Below, piece after piece: positions 7,307 through 15,538 of a DNA stretch of 64,000 nucleotides (position 1 is its first letter; each line of letters begins with the position of its first letter). The DNA is from Opitutales bacterium (GTDB lineage Bacteria; Verrucomicrobiota; Verrucomicrobiia; Opitutales; JABSRG01): positions 1 through 64,000 of the forward strand of contig JANQKZ010000011.1 of NCBI GenBank assembly GCA_028280845.1, read 5' to 3'. A program made the position numbers and the translations under genes. The notes beneath the pieces were generated by a model. It was not told where the DNA came from, made no database searches, and worked only from the letters and a program-made list of their open reading frames with translations.

Positions 7307-8743
7307 ATGACTGCCGACCAACTTAGACAACACTACGAAAAAAATGGCCAATCCCAAGTCTTCCACTTCTGGGATGAACTGAACGAAACGGCCCGGGCCG
7401 CCCTTCTCGACCAGGCGGCGGCCATCGATCTCAATGAAATCAACCAACTGGTAGATTCCCTGGTTAAGGGGGGAGGCGAAGCGAAAATAGACTTTTCTGC
7501 GCTGCAGCCCGCCCCGTATGAAACCTTCCCCCAGCATGGGGGCGACCCCAACGCATGGGCTGCCGCCTACAACGCGGGTGAACAGGCCTTGCGGGAAGGC
7601 AGGGTGGCCGCCTTCGTCGTCGCGGGCGGTCAGGGCACACGCCTCGGTTACGATGGTCCTAAGGGCACCTTTCCGGTCACGCCGCTACGGCAGAAAAGCC
7701 TGTTTCAAGTCTTCGCCGAGAAAATCTTATCCGCCTCTCGGGAATATGGACGTGAGATTCCCTGGTTGATCATGACCAGTATCATCAACCACGAGGCGAC
7801 CGTTGCCTTCTTCGCAGAGAACCAGAACTTTGGCCTTAAGGAGGACCAGGTCATCTTTTTCAGCCAGGGCCTCATGCCCGCCGTGGACGACAAAGGCAAA
7901 ATCATCCTGTCCGATAAGGGCACCATTGCCATGAGTCCCGACGGTCACGGTGGCAGCCTTCGGGCCCTCGCCCGCTCTGGAGCAGTCGATCAATTGAGGT
8001 GGAGGGGCATCGACACCATCAGCTACTACCAGGTAGACAACCCCATGGTCCACATCATTGACCCGGCCTTCATCGGTTGGCACCGGATCAAGGGGAGTGA
8101 AATGTCCTCCAAAATGGTTCCCAAAGCCTACCCCGAAGAAAAAGTCGGACACTTCTGCACCCTCGATGGAAGGACCATAGTCATTGAATACTCCGACCTC
8201 CCCATGGAGATGCAACGAGAGACCCTGGACACCAGACACCAGACACCAGACACCTCTCCACAACTTCGCTTTTTAGCCGGCTCCATCGCCATCCACATGA
8301 TTGATATCGACTTTATCGAAAAGGTTGGCTCAGGCATCAACCCAGACTTCCGCCTCCCCTTTCACCGGGCACACAAAAAAATCCAGATCGTTGACGATGA
8401 AGGCAACACGTCCAAACCCGACATCCCCAATGGCTACAAATTCGAGATGTTTGTCTTCGACGCGCTCCCCTTCGCCCAAAATCCGGTCATCATCGAATGT
8501 TCCCGCGCCGACGAATTCGCCCCCGTCAAAAACGCAACGGGCAAAGACTCCCCCGAGTCCTGTCGCGCCGCCCAGCTCGCTCAATGGCGAAGTTGGCTAG
8601 AGGCCGCGGACATTGACCTCCCAAAGGGCGAATTCGAAATCGAAATCAGCCCTCACTTCGCCACCCACGAACAGCAATTCATCGAAAAGTGGGATGCTCT
8701 TGATCCAAAACCTGTTATCACTCCAGGCATGGTTTTAGAGTAA
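7307..8743 (+). CDS. UDP-sugar pyrophosphorylase (UDPGP family, UAP1-like)
   Basis: A 478-residue UTP:sugar-1-phosphate uridylyltransferase of the eukaryote-like UDPGP family, not the short GalU type. The nucleotide-binding signature AGGQGTRLGYDGPKG lies at about residues 106-120. 'QVDNPMVHIIDPAFIGWH' and 'GYKFEMFVFDALPF' match UDP-GlcNAc pyrophosphorylase blocks. The substrate may be GlcNAc-1-P or Glc-1-P. The loop 'RETLDTRHQTPDTSPQ' before the 'LRFLAGSIAIH' block is encoded by four heptamer units (8227-8254). It lies between the phosphohexomutase and a UDP-sugar epimerase, a sensible UDP-sugar supply set for the glycan locus. Confidence 0.92.
   Translation: MTADQLRQHYEKNGQSQVFHFWDELNETARAALLDQAAAIDLNEINQLVDSLVKGGGEAKIDFSALQPAPYETFPQHGGDPNAWAAAYNAGEQALREGRVAAFVVAGGQGTRLGYDGPKGTFPVTPLRQKSLFQVFAEKILSASREYGREIPWLIMTSIINHEATVAFFAENQNFGLKEDQVIFFSQGLMPAVDDKGKIILSDKGTIAMSPDGHGGSLRALARSGAVDQLRWRGIDTISYYQVDNPMVHIIDPAFIGWHRIKGSEMSSKMVPKAYPEEKVGHFCTLDGRTIVIEYSDLPMEMQRETLDTRHQTPDTSPQLRFLAGSIAIHMIDIDFIEKVGSGINPDFRLPFHRAHKKIQIVDDEGNTSKPDIPNGYKFEMFVFDALPFAQNPVIIECSRADEFAPVKNATGKDSPESCRAAQLAQWRSWLEAADIDLPKGEFEIEISPHFATHEQQFIEKWDALDPKPVITPGMVLE
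8227..8254. repeat. Heptamer array (GGACACC + 3x AGACACC) inside the pyrophosphorylase gene
   Basis: Four consecutive 7-mers, in frame, encoding LDTRHQTPDT in a loop ahead of a conserved block. The same unit appears as DTRHQTIDT in the gene at 43.7-45.8 kb and non-coding before this gene's own start. Confidence 0.92.
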
Positions 8744-8903
8744 TTCATTATGCTCCGCGAGCACCTCGCCTCTGCGAGAGACCAATTTTTCGTGCCTTTT
8801 GGCGTCTTATGTTATGCTTCGCTTCGCTCATTGAGGTGCCGTCCCTTTGATCCCCGGTAGTGCTTGATTATATACCTTCGGATTTAGGTTTTAGTTTTTC
8901 CTT

Positions 8904-8935
8904 GGGTATTTGGGTCCTTGGGTATTTGGGTATTT
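8904..8935. repeat. Period-8 array before the epimerase gene
   Basis: GGGTATTT, GGGTCCTT, GGGTATTT, GGGTATTT: four 8-base units ending three bases before the ATG at 8939. A related 'GGGATTTGGGTACTTGGGC' string lies at about 50.68 kb. It is the only array with period 8 rather than 7. Confidence 0.85.
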
Positions 8936-8938
8936 AAT

Positions 8939-9937
8939 ATGAACATTCTCCTCACCGGCGCCGCTGGCTTCATCGCTTCCCACACCGCCGAAGCCCTCCT
9001 GTCCCAAGGCCACACTGTCATCGGCCTGGACAACCTCGACCCCTTCTACGATCTGGCCCTTAAGCAGGAAAACCTGGAAGCCATCAAAAGCAGGGCAACG
9101 ACCACCGGAGACGCCAACTCCTTCCACTTTATCGAAGGCGACATCACCAACCCGACCTGTCTCCAAAAAATTGCTCAAGACTTCCAGCTGAAAACGGAAA
9201 ACGGACCATCGCCCTGGGCGATTGTGCACCTGGCCGCTAAAGCCGGCGTGAGACCGTCCATCCAGGACCCTGTCGGTTACCAGAAAGCCAACGTCGAGGG
9301 CACGCAGGTCCTCCTCGAATTCGCCCGCGAACACCAGATCGAGCAGTTCGTCTTTGCCTCCAGCTCCAGCGTCTACGGGATCAATCCCAAGCGCCCCTGG
9401 TCCGAAGACGACCACGACCTCCGGCCCATCAGTCCCTACGCCTCTACCAAGTTGTCCTGTGAGCTCCTGGGCCACGTCTACGCCAGCCTCTATCCCATTC
9501 GCTTCATCGGACTGCGATTCTTCACTGTCTACGGCCCCCGGCAGCGCCCAGATCTCGCTATTCGCAAATTCATTACCAAAATTGACAAGGGCGAATCCAT
9601 CCCGGTCTTCGGTGACGGCTCTACCAGCCGGGACTACTCCTTCATCAACGACATTGTCGGTGGCATCCTCAAAGCCCTCGAATATAAGGAGAAAAGGTAC
9701 GACATCTTCAATTTAGGCAACGACCGCCCCATCAGCCTCAATCAAATGATCCAAATCATCGAGGAAGCTCTGGGCAAACCCGCCATCATTGACCGCCAAG
9801 GCAACCAGCCTGGTGACGTCCCCCATACCCTGGCTGACATGACCAAAACCCGCGAAGTCCTCAACTATAATCCAGAAACTCCGTTCAGGAAAGGAATAGA
9901 AATCATGGTCGAGTGGTACAAAAATCATCACTCCTAA
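8939..9937 (+). CDS. NAD-dependent UDP-sugar epimerase (UDP-glucuronate 4-epimerase-like)
   Basis: A 332-residue extended SDR protein. The Rossmann motif TGAAGFIASH is at residues 6-15, with the last Gly replaced by Ala13. Catalytic Tyr167 and Lys171 lie in SPYASTK, and 'FASSSSVYG' upstream supplies the Ser. 'TVYGPRQRPDLAIRKFI' is typical of UDP-glucuronate 4-epimerases and related C4 epimerases. An in-frame ATG at 8918 would add seven residues encoded by the period-8 repeat, so 8939 is preferred because it starts right at the Rossmann strand. It probably supplies UDP-galacturonate or UDP-galactose for the glycan. Confidence 0.9.
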   Translation: MNILLTGAAGFIASHTAEALLSQGHTVIGLDNLDPFYDLALKQENLEAIKSRATTTGDANSFHFIEGDITNPTCLQKIAQDFQLKTENGPSPWAIVHLAAKAGVRPSIQDPVGYQKANVEGTQVLLEFAREHQIEQFVFASSSSVYGINPKRPWSEDDHDLRPISPYASTKLSCELLGHVYASLYPIRFIGLRFFTVYGPRQRPDLAIRKFITKIDKGESIPVFGDGSTSRDYSFINDIVGGILKALEYKEKRYDIFNLGNDRPISLNQMIQIIEEALGKPAIIDRQGNQPGDVPHTLADMTKTREVLNYNPETPFRKGIEIMVEWYKNHHS

Positions 9938-10277
9938 GCCCTCGGAGCATAGCACAGACCGCGGCGAAACTGTATGCGAAGCCGGGCCTCAACTGCCTTT
10001 AAAGATGGTATAAACCTACAAAGACCTGATAACTCCCACCAAGGGCAATTATACAATCTGTGCTGATAAGCGCCCACCTGCGGACCATATCAAATCAACA
10101 CAAGATCGCCAGAATCGCGAAACCACAGCATCGCACCAAATATACCGCTGGTGAACGCAGATAAGCGCAACCTGCGCAAAGGGCAGGAGCTGATTGATTT
10201 GCTGAAACAGGCACAACCGATCTTTTCATAGCAAGGGCTCCTGCCATGTTATACCAAATGAATAGGAACATCCCTTT

Positions 10278-10303
10278 CCTTTCGTGCCTTTCGTAGTTTC
10301 AAA
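10278..10303. repeat. Dispersed 'TTTCGTGCCTTTCGTAG' phrase
   Basis: A 26-base phrase ending in GTTTCAAA. Related phrases lie immediately upstream of the genes at 38349, 38723, 39510 and 41046 and at 46847. Here no gene follows closely, which fits gene loss in this region. Confidence 0.55.
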
Positions 10304-10360
10304 TTAGATTGCCCAAACCCTTGAGAAGCGCGGGCCGCGCCCCTCGGAATCAGGTCGTGT

Positions 10361-10398
10361 TGAACAAATTGTTCATTTTTTATTGAACAATTCGAACC
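10361..10398. promoter_or_regulatory. Palindromic operator candidate upstream of the glycan locus
   Basis: TGAACAAATTGTTCA (10361-10375) is a perfect 7-1-7 palindrome. A second partial site, TTGAACAATTCGAAC (10383-10397), follows after a T-run. The repeated half-site TTGAACAA on the same face fits a dimeric MarR/GbsR-type repressor, and such a regulator is encoded at 11252. A promoter probably overlaps, but I cannot place it confidently. Confidence 0.45.
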
Positions 10399-10509
10399 TT
10401 GGATCTCAAATAGAACGAATCTGCTTGAGCATCATGCCTCGCGGAAGACGAACAACCTCGGCTCCATGCCGGCCACTGCTCATTGCCTTTTCATGAGATT
10501 TGCCTCAGC

Positions 10510-10545
10510 TGGACCATTCCCGGTCCACCAATGGCGGTAGCGTGC
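10510..10545 (+). promoter_or_regulatory. ops/JUMPstart core with upstream hairpin
   Basis: GGCGGTAGCGTGC (10533-10545) is identical to the 3' end of the JUMPstart sequence, the ops element at which RNA polymerase pauses and recruits RfaH in enterobacterial polysaccharide operons. A small hairpin, TGGACC/GGTCCA, lies just before it at 10510-10527. Orientation and place, in the leader of a 30-kb glycan locus, are right for antitermination by an RfaH/NusG paralog. No such paralog is in the window. Confidence 0.55.
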
Positions 10546-10626
10546 CGCGCGATGATTCGCACGGAGACATCAGATGCCGGTCCCCAGAATGAGTCTCAGT
10601 CCCCACCGAGCCCTTTATGTCCTCGG

Positions 10627-10654
10627 CTAACTGATTTCCGATTTCCGGCTTCAC
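10627..10654. repeat. Degenerate period-7 units in the leader region
   Basis: CTAACTG, ATTTCCG, ATTTCCG, GCTTCAC. Further units GACTTCC and GTCTTCC lie at about 10708-10721. Same class as the array at 11203. Confidence 0.55.
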
Positions 10655-10947
10655 GTAATGGCCCTCCCTGCCATCCGAATTTCAACTGACGCGGGACGAA
10701 GGCTGGATGACTTCCGTCTTCCGAATTAAATCCCCTTTCTTTCTCCTTCTCAACGAACCATAAACCGTCATACTGAGAGCGTGGCTTCCTCCTCCAAAGC
10801 AAAGACCAAAACAGTCGGTCGTCTCACGACCACTCCCTTGCAGCAGTTCGGCCGCCTGCAGCGGCGAACTGCTTTGCTCTCCAAGAGGCAACACCAAGGC
10901 CGAACCAAGGGAATCCAACGCTTTCGGTCTTATTCGGATATTAGCCC

Positions 10948-11187
10948 ATGGCCCCCGGCTCAGACCCCGAAGACGAACTAACACGTCCGCCCGACGATAA
11001 TGATCTCGTCGACCTCATGACCGAAGCCTGCGGGGTCTCCTTTCAGGAAGCCGAGCCAGGTATCGAGTGGGAAACCGTAGCCGGTGTTCCCATTCCCTTC
11101 GCCGGCAAGTCCCTCATGCTCCAACTCAAGCAAGGCCAACGTGATAAAGACAAAATCGACCGCAATTTCCTCGAGTCCATCGACTGA
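10948..11187 (+). pseudogene. Nucleotidyltransferase C-terminal remnant
   Basis: A 79-codon frame whose part 'DLVDLMTEACGVSFQEAE..IEWETVAGVPIPFAGKSLMLQLKQGQRDKDKIDRNFLES' resembles the C-terminal part of DUF6036/MNT-type nucleotidyltransferases, in which a short helix is followed by a '(V/I)P.A....L...K....R.KD..D..FL' pattern. The catalytic N-terminal half is absent and an in-frame TAG lies one codon before the ATG. I therefore read it as the tail of a decayed gene; an expressed small protein cannot be excluded. Confidence 0.5.
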
Positions 11188-11202
11188 GCACCCTTCTGGT
11201 TA

Positions 11203-11251
11203 CTGACTCCGCCTTCCGGCCTCAGACTTCCGACCACCGATTTCTGAATAA
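11203..11251. repeat. Period-7 array ending exactly at the regulator start codon
   Basis: Seven units: CTGACTC, CGCCTTC, CGGCCTC, AGACTTC, CGACCAC, CGATTTC, TGAATAA, then the ATG at 11252. No ribosome binding site is visible. A second array (11281-11308) starts 29 bases inside the gene. Confidence 0.75.
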
Positions 11252-11782
11252 ATGGCTCTCCCCAATCCAGAGGAACTAAACCCGGATCCCGGATCACGAA
11301 TCGCTGACCGCGCCTCCGGCTCCCTTCCCGACTGGCAAATCCAAACTATCGAAATTTTCGTCCGTACGGCGGACCTACTTGGTCTGCCCAAATCGATCGG
11401 CCAGGTCTACGGTCTCCTCTTTTGCACTGAAGAACCGCTTCCGCTCGACGCAATCAAGGATCGTCTCCAAATCTCCAAAGGGTCGACCTCCCAAGCCCTT
11501 AATACGCTCAAACGTTTGCGCGCCATTAAACCGGTCTTAATTTTAGGAGAACGACGAGACTATTATGAACCAGAACTTCAACTTCGCCGCCTTGTATCAG
11601 GCTTTCTAAATGAGCAGGTCATTCCACATTTGGACTCTGGTAAAGTGAGAATTCACGCAATAAAAACCCAAAAGGAAGAGGACATCCCCCCAAAATTACA
11701 AGAACGCCTCGACCGATTGAATGCCTGGAGGTCGCAATCTATAAAGCTCATCCCTATCATCACTAAATTCTTAGGAAAATGA
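11252..11782 (+). CDS. GbsR/MarR-like transcriptional regulator
   Basis: A 176-residue winged-helix protein. '[48 protein letters not shown]' at about residues 46-95 is a GbsR-type helix-turn-helix, followed by a wing containing 'GERRDYY'. It is first in the glycan locus and likely a local regulator; the palindromes at 10361-10398 are candidate operators. The first 25 residues are low-complexity and partly encoded by period-7 repeats ([10 protein letters not shown] at 11281-11308), so the true start may be later, although the ATG at 11252 is the first available. Ligand unknown. Confidence 0.75.
   Translation: MALPNPEELNPDPGSRIADRASGSLPDWQIQTIEIFVRTADLLGLPKSIGQVYGLLFCTEEPLPLDAIKDRLQISKGSTSQALNTLKRLRAIKPVLILGERRDYYEPELQLRRLVSGFLNEQVIPHLDSGKVRIHAIKTQKEEDIPPKLQERLDRLNAWRSQSIKLIPIITKFLGK
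11281..11308. repeat. Period-7 array inside the regulator gene
   Basis: CCCGGAT, CCCGGAT, CACGAAT, CGCTGAC: four units in frame near the N-terminus, encoding PDPGSRIAD. The unit relates to the 'GAATCCC' array in the gene at 44.3 kb. Confidence 0.75.
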
Positions 11783-12101
11783 AAGGAACTCCCTTGGCCA
11801 GCGGGCCCGGAACCCACTTCCATCCCATCCCCTCGATTGTTAAACATGATTGGGAACTAGAGGAATCAAGGGTTGATTTGCTTAATCGGGGAACCGCCTG
11901 GTTAGACGCGGGCACTTACACTTCTCTCAACGAGGCATCTACATTCGTTCACGTCATCGAAGAGCTGCAGGGAACCAAGATCGGGGGCATTGAGGAGGAG
12001 CATATTATTCGGGCTTCATCGAACGCGAACAGGCGCTGAAATTAGCCGTGAACTACAAAAAATCCGGCTACGGAGTGTTTGGGAAACGGGTGGCAGGATA
12101 G
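11779..12101 (+). pseudogene. rfbA: C-terminal remnant of glucose-1-phosphate thymidylyltransferase (rfbA), frameshifted
   Basis: The frame from 11779 contains '[42 protein letters not shown]', which matches the RmlA/RfbA C-terminal region. After base 11997 the match continues in another frame (from 12000): [20 protein letters not shown] followed by KSGYGVFG, the typical RmlA tail, to a stop at 12099. Two bases stand where three are expected, so a single-base deletion has broken the frame. The nucleotide-binding N-terminal two-thirds is missing. It overlaps the regulator stop by 4 bases (ATGA). This is a relic of a former dTDP-sugar operon; an intact rfbA must lie elsewhere if the Fdt genes are active. 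Confidence 0.85.
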
Positions 12102-12127
12102 AACGATTCTCTTTTAGCGATTCAGGA

Positions 12128-13324
12128 ATGAAACACTCGAAACCATACCTCATTCGTGAGAATGATGTTTCCTGTAATATCGGACGCCTTGACGAGGCGT
12201 GGGAGGGATCTCCTACCTTTCTCTATTTTTCTGGTAAAAGCGGCGTTCCTATTGATTGGTTGGAGACGAAAGTAGGTCTCATCGAAAATGAGTTCTCTGA
12301 GGGCCATTTTATCCTCCTCACCTCTGGTAGTACCGGCAGGCCAAAGCTTGTTGTCGGTCATCGGCGCCGGGCCGAGAGACTATGTGGTATTCTTCATGAA
12401 CTTCAGAGCAGTGAGCCTGTTAAGGAAGCTGTGTGTCTTCTCCCTCTAACCTACTGCTATTCTTTCGTTAACCAGTGGCTGTGGGCACGTCAGTTTGGAC
12501 GCTCCCTAATCATGACTCCAGGACTGTCTGAACCCGCTGAAATAAGGACTGCTTTAACACATACACGAGACGCAATGCTATGTTTGGTGGGAGCCCAAGT
12601 ACCTCTCCTGATCAGGCATTTTCCATCTGAGAGTTTTGCAGGAATAATTCGAGTGCATTTTGCTGGTGGCCGTTTCCCCCAAGAGAATCTTTCCAACATT
12701 AAGCGACTATTTCCGAATGCTGAGATCTATAATAATTACGGTTGTGCTGAAGCGATGCCAAGATTAACAATTCGACCTGCCAAGGCGAGTCCTGAAGCAT
12801 CGAACATTGGTAAGCCGTTGCCAGGAGTTGAGTTGAAGTCAGACGAACATAGTCGTATTCTGTTTCGCAGTGTCTTCGGCGCGGTCGCAATGATAGACGA
12901 TACAGGACTCTCTAGAATCGCAAATGACACATGGGTTCCAACTGGTGACTTGGGGCGACCTCTCGAAGATGGCCAATGGCAAATTCTTGGACGCTCGAAC
13001 GAGGTATTTAAGCGCTATGGGGAGAAGGTCTCTATTCCTCAGGTACTATCGACGGTAAGAGATCATTGGGACGGACAGGCGGATTGCTATCGCCAGGCTG
13101 ATCCTCAGGGGGAAGAAGGTTATGTTCTTGTATTATCTCCTATTCCGATAAATGAGGAGGTTCGGAAACTGCTGCGAAGGGTAGGTGGCGCTTTTTCTAG
13201 AGCTCATTGGCCACTGCGGGTCGAGGGGGTAACAAAAATGCCGTTGCTTCCTAATGGTAAGGTGGATCGGCAGCGACTTGCATCTAACGACAATGCTAGA
13301 ATTGTATGGCACCAAAGGTTGTAA
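12128..13324 (+). CDS. AMP-forming acyl ligase (ANL superfamily)
   Basis: A short (398-residue) adenylate-forming ligase. The P-loop LLTSGSTGRPK is at about residues 61-71. 'YNNYGCAEAMPRLT' is the adenine/acyl motif, 'WVPTGDLGR' the hinge-proximal Asp motif, and 'LPNGKVDRQRL' carries the C-terminal catalytic Lys. The N-terminal subdomain is much shorter than in acyl-CoA synthetases. The frame opens at 11990, but that part overlaps the rfbA remnant, so the ATG at 12128 is preferred. With an ACP immediately downstream, it probably adenylates a small carboxylic acid and loads it on that carrier. Confidence 0.85.
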   Translation: MKHSKPYLIRENDVSCNIGRLDEAWEGSPTFLYFSGKSGVPIDWLETKVGLIENEFSEGHFILLTSGSTGRPKLVVGHRRRAERLCGILHELQSSEPVKEAVCLLPLTYCYSFVNQWLWARQFGRSLIMTPGLSEPAEIRTALTHTRDAMLCLVGAQVPLLIRHFPSESFAGIIRVHFAGGRFPQENLSNIKRLFPNAEIYNNYGCAEAMPRLTIRPAKASPEASNIGKPLPGVELKSDEHSRILFRSVFGAVAMIDDTGLSRIANDTWVPTGDLGRPLEDGQWQILGRSNEVFKRYGEKVSIPQVLSTVRDHWDGQADCYRQADPQGEEGYVLVLSPIPINEEVRKLLRRVGGAFSRAHWPLRVEGVTKMPLLPNGKVDRQRLASNDNARIVWHQRL

Positions 13325-13327
13325 CTT

Positions 13328-13573
13328 ATGAATAACTACGATAAATTAAAAGAGTTGTTAGTAGATGTATTTCTTCTTTCAGAAGAAGAGTTCCGGTTTG
13401 ATTTAAAGCGCGAGGAGATTGCCACATGGGACTCGATGGGCACCGTATCTATGGCTGTTGGAGTTCAGGAAACATTTGGATACCACATGACCCCGGATGA
13501 GGCTGTAGGCGTCGCCGGTGTCGAGGATATCATTCGTATACTCGTAGAGAACGGGATTTCCTTTGAAGAGTAG
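13328..13573 (+). CDS. Acyl carrier protein
   Basis: An 81-residue carrier protein. The phosphopantetheine attachment site is Ser36 in WDSMGTV, followed by helix III 'MTPDEAVGVAGVEDIIRILVENG'. It starts 4 bases after the ligase and overlaps the next gene, so it is in the same transcript. It is not the fatty-acid ACP: sequence is divergent and the context is a glycan locus. It probably holds the acyl group activated by the upstream ligase. Confidence 0.88.
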   Translation: MNNYDKLKELLVDVFLLSEEEFRFDLKREEIATWDSMGTVSMAVGVQETFGYHMTPDEAVGVAGVEDIIRILVENGISFEE

Positions 13574-14492
13574 ACCGCCAGAGTATGATCTGCGCGAACT
13601 GCGCCAGCTCTCAAACCAAGCTGCCCTGTGGGTTACTCCGAGCGTGCGGGACACTGTCGAGGCGAGGTTAAGACTGCCAGTTCTTCCTGCTCTTGGGCCA
13701 TTGCCACCAGGAGTAAACACCGTTATTGTCGTTGGAGGTGGCACGCTGATTGACGAAGCAAAGTTCTGGCGGACTGAGAAAGCGCCGCAGATTAAACTAG
13801 TTGCTATTCCATCAATATGGGGGAGTGGCGCGGAAGTTTCTCCGATCGTAGTTTTAAATCGAGAGGAGAAAAAGAGCATCTTTACTGGCGAACAATATAT
13901 GCCTGATGCATATTGCTATTTTACTGAACTGGCAGAGAGCCTTAGCCCTCTTCAAGTTCGTTGCGCAATTGGAGACTGTTGGGCGCACGCTCTAGAGGCA
14001 TTTCTATCGCCTCTAGCTACGGACGAATTAAGGCAAGAGTTAGCTTCACTCGTCATCGAGATGCTTGAAACTCCGTTTGGAGTCGACCCTGCCTGGTTCA
14101 AGCATAGTGCACGGGCTTGCTCCGCCCAGGCAGATTCCAGTGTTGGACTTGTTCATGGTATTGCACATGTCTTAGAGTGCAAACTTAGGGCGCACGACCC
14201 AGTTTCCGATTGGGGACACGCGAAGCTATGTTCGTTGTTTTTATTTCCCGTTATGCATTTCAACAAAGATGCCTCTGCTAAGTGGAAAAATTTGATGGAC
14301 CAGTATGGGTTACCCGAGGACAGAATTCTAGACGTGTTGGCCAACTTGTTTGAAATCAATGCGTATCGGGCAACCCTGGCACATCTATTTGAACAGTGGC
14401 ATCTTATAATACGTGATCCGTGTTCAAGAACCAACTCGACACTGGTCCGCCCAAGCAGCCTTAGTTACTTCATGGAGGAACAGTTTTTGTGA
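13563..14492 (+). CDS. Iron-containing alcohol dehydrogenase family protein
   Basis: A 309-residue protein of the Fe-ADH/dehydroquinate-synthase-like fold. The dinucleotide loop VVGGGTLIDEAKFW is at about residues 57-70. Metal-ligand motifs are visible as 'GDCWAHALE' (Asp and His) and 'VHGIAHVLE...WGHAKL' (His). It is shorter than usual (about 380) at the N-terminus. The start is a TTG inside the ACP gene (11-base overlap). Expected role: NAD(P)H-dependent reduction of an aldehyde or keto group, possibly the aldehyde released by the LuxC-like protein. Substrate unknown. Confidence 0.8.
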   Translation: MKSRPPEYDLRELRQLSNQAALWVTPSVRDTVEARLRLPVLPALGPLPPGVNTVIVVGGGTLIDEAKFWRTEKAPQIKLVAIPSIWGSGAEVSPIVVLNREEKKSIFTGEQYMPDAYCYFTELAESLSPLQVRCAIGDCWAHALEAFLSPLATDELRQELASLVIEMLETPFGVDPAWFKHSARACSAQADSSVGLVHGIAHVLECKLRAHDPVSDWGHAKLCSLFLFPVMHFNKDASAKWKNLMDQYGLPEDRILDVLANLFEINAYRATLAHLFEQWHLIIRDPCSRTNSTLVRPSSLSYFMEEQFL

Positions 14493-15538
14493 TCCATCCC
14501 AATCGCGTTAGTCCGTATGCCGCACGCAATGAGTCCGCTTTTCTTCGAGAGATGAACGAACTCAGCCATCATCATCTTGCCGGGTGTGAGCTTTATCGAC
14601 ACGCATGGCCTGATTGGGACGGAGCAAAGGACTTGGCCTCATTGCCTTACCTTCACGTTGGCGTCTTTAAACATGCAGAGTTTCGGACTCAGGCGGATGG
14701 CATTCGGTTTGAAAGAACGCTCCGGTCTTCTTCCACCACAGGCAGCAGTGCGAGTCAGATCTATTTGGATTCAAAAAGCAGTGCGCTTCAAGCGGCGAGT
14801 TCCTCCGCAATCCTTGAGGATTTTATTGGAGCTGAAAAGCGTCCGTTGCTGATTGTAGATAGTTCACGTTCTTTGATCGACAGGTCGGGGGTTTCTGCAA
14901 GGATCGCAGCTGCCATGAGCCTGCGTCCACTGGCTAGTGACATGGTTTTCCTCCTTGGAGATGGAAATGATCCATCCACTATGGTATGGGACCGGCTAAG
15001 GTGTACCCTGGAGAAACATGATACAGTTATAGTATATGGATTTACATGGATCCTCTGGCTTGCTTGGGGAAACGCAAACAAGCCACCCGATATCGAGGAA
15101 CTCTTGGCAGAGAAAACGATTTTTTTCGTTCATAGCGGTGGATGGAAGAAGCTTGATGCGATTAAAGTCGGGCGAGCCCAGTTTGATACGGCTCTTCTCC
15201 ACAGTCTATCAGATGACTCTCGAGTAATCGACTATTATGGTCTAGTAGAGCAGGTGGGGATGGTTTACCCTTTATGCCGATGCGGAGCCCGACATGTACC
15301 TGCCTGGGGAGCTGTCCTCGTGCGTGATCCATGGACGCTTGAAGTGCTTCCAGACGGGGAGGTAGGCATGTTGCAATTGATGAACACACTCGCATGGGGA
15401 GCTCCATACCACAATGTCCTGACAGAGGATTTAGGTCGAGTCGTTCCCGGCCAATGCAGTGAAGGTAGAAACGGGACACGTTTTGAATTGGTTGGACGAA
15501 TCCCTAAATCCGAAATCAGAGGATGTGCCAATGTCTAG
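14489..15538 (+). CDS. LuxE-type acyl-protein synthetase
   Basis: A 349-residue protein of the LuxE family, which activates a carboxylate as acyl-AMP and passes the acyl group to an enzyme cysteine and then to LuxC. The SSSTTGSSAS segment at about residues 81-90 is the adenylate P-loop counterpart, and 'YYGLVEQVGMVYP' the following motif. Cys346, four residues from the C-terminus in RGCANV, is placed like the acyl-accepting cysteine of LuxE. The GTG start overlaps the previous stop (GTGA), with GGAGGA 9 bases before it. No luxAB is present, so light production is not implied. Confidence 0.85.
   Translation: MIHPNRVSPYAARNESAFLREMNELSHHHLAGCELYRHAWPDWDGAKDLASLPYLHVGVFKHAEFRTQADGIRFERTLRSSSTTGSSASQIYLDSKSSALQAASSSAILEDFIGAEKRPLLIVDSSRSLIDRSGVSARIAAAMSLRPLASDMVFLLGDGNDPSTMVWDRLRCTLEKHDTVIVYGFTWILWLAWGNANKPPDIEELLAEKTIFFVHSGGWKKLDAIKVGRAQFDTALLHSLSDDSRVIDYYGLVEQVGMVYPLCRCGARHVPAWGAVLVRDPWTLEVLPDGEVGMLQLMNTLAWGAPYHNVLTEDLGRVVPGQCSEGRNGTRFELVGRIPKSEIRGCANV

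Larger units (their letters stand above)
9938..10947. other. Long leader/intergenic region before the glycan locus
   Basis: About 1 kb without an intact gene. Around 10150-10231 a frame reads VNADKRNLRKGQELIDLL and closes with a stop; it looks like the tail of a lost gene, but I cannot name it. It also contains a 'CTTTCGTGCCTTTCGTAG' phrase (10278-10303), a palindromic operator candidate (10361-10398), an ops/JUMPstart core (10533-10545) and period-7 units (10627-10654 and about 10708-10728). Confidence 0.6.

Noticed and set aside
10781-10981. 66-codon frame starting with GTG
   Set aside because: Low-complexity basic sequence, overlaps the nucleotidyltransferase remnant, no recognisable domain.
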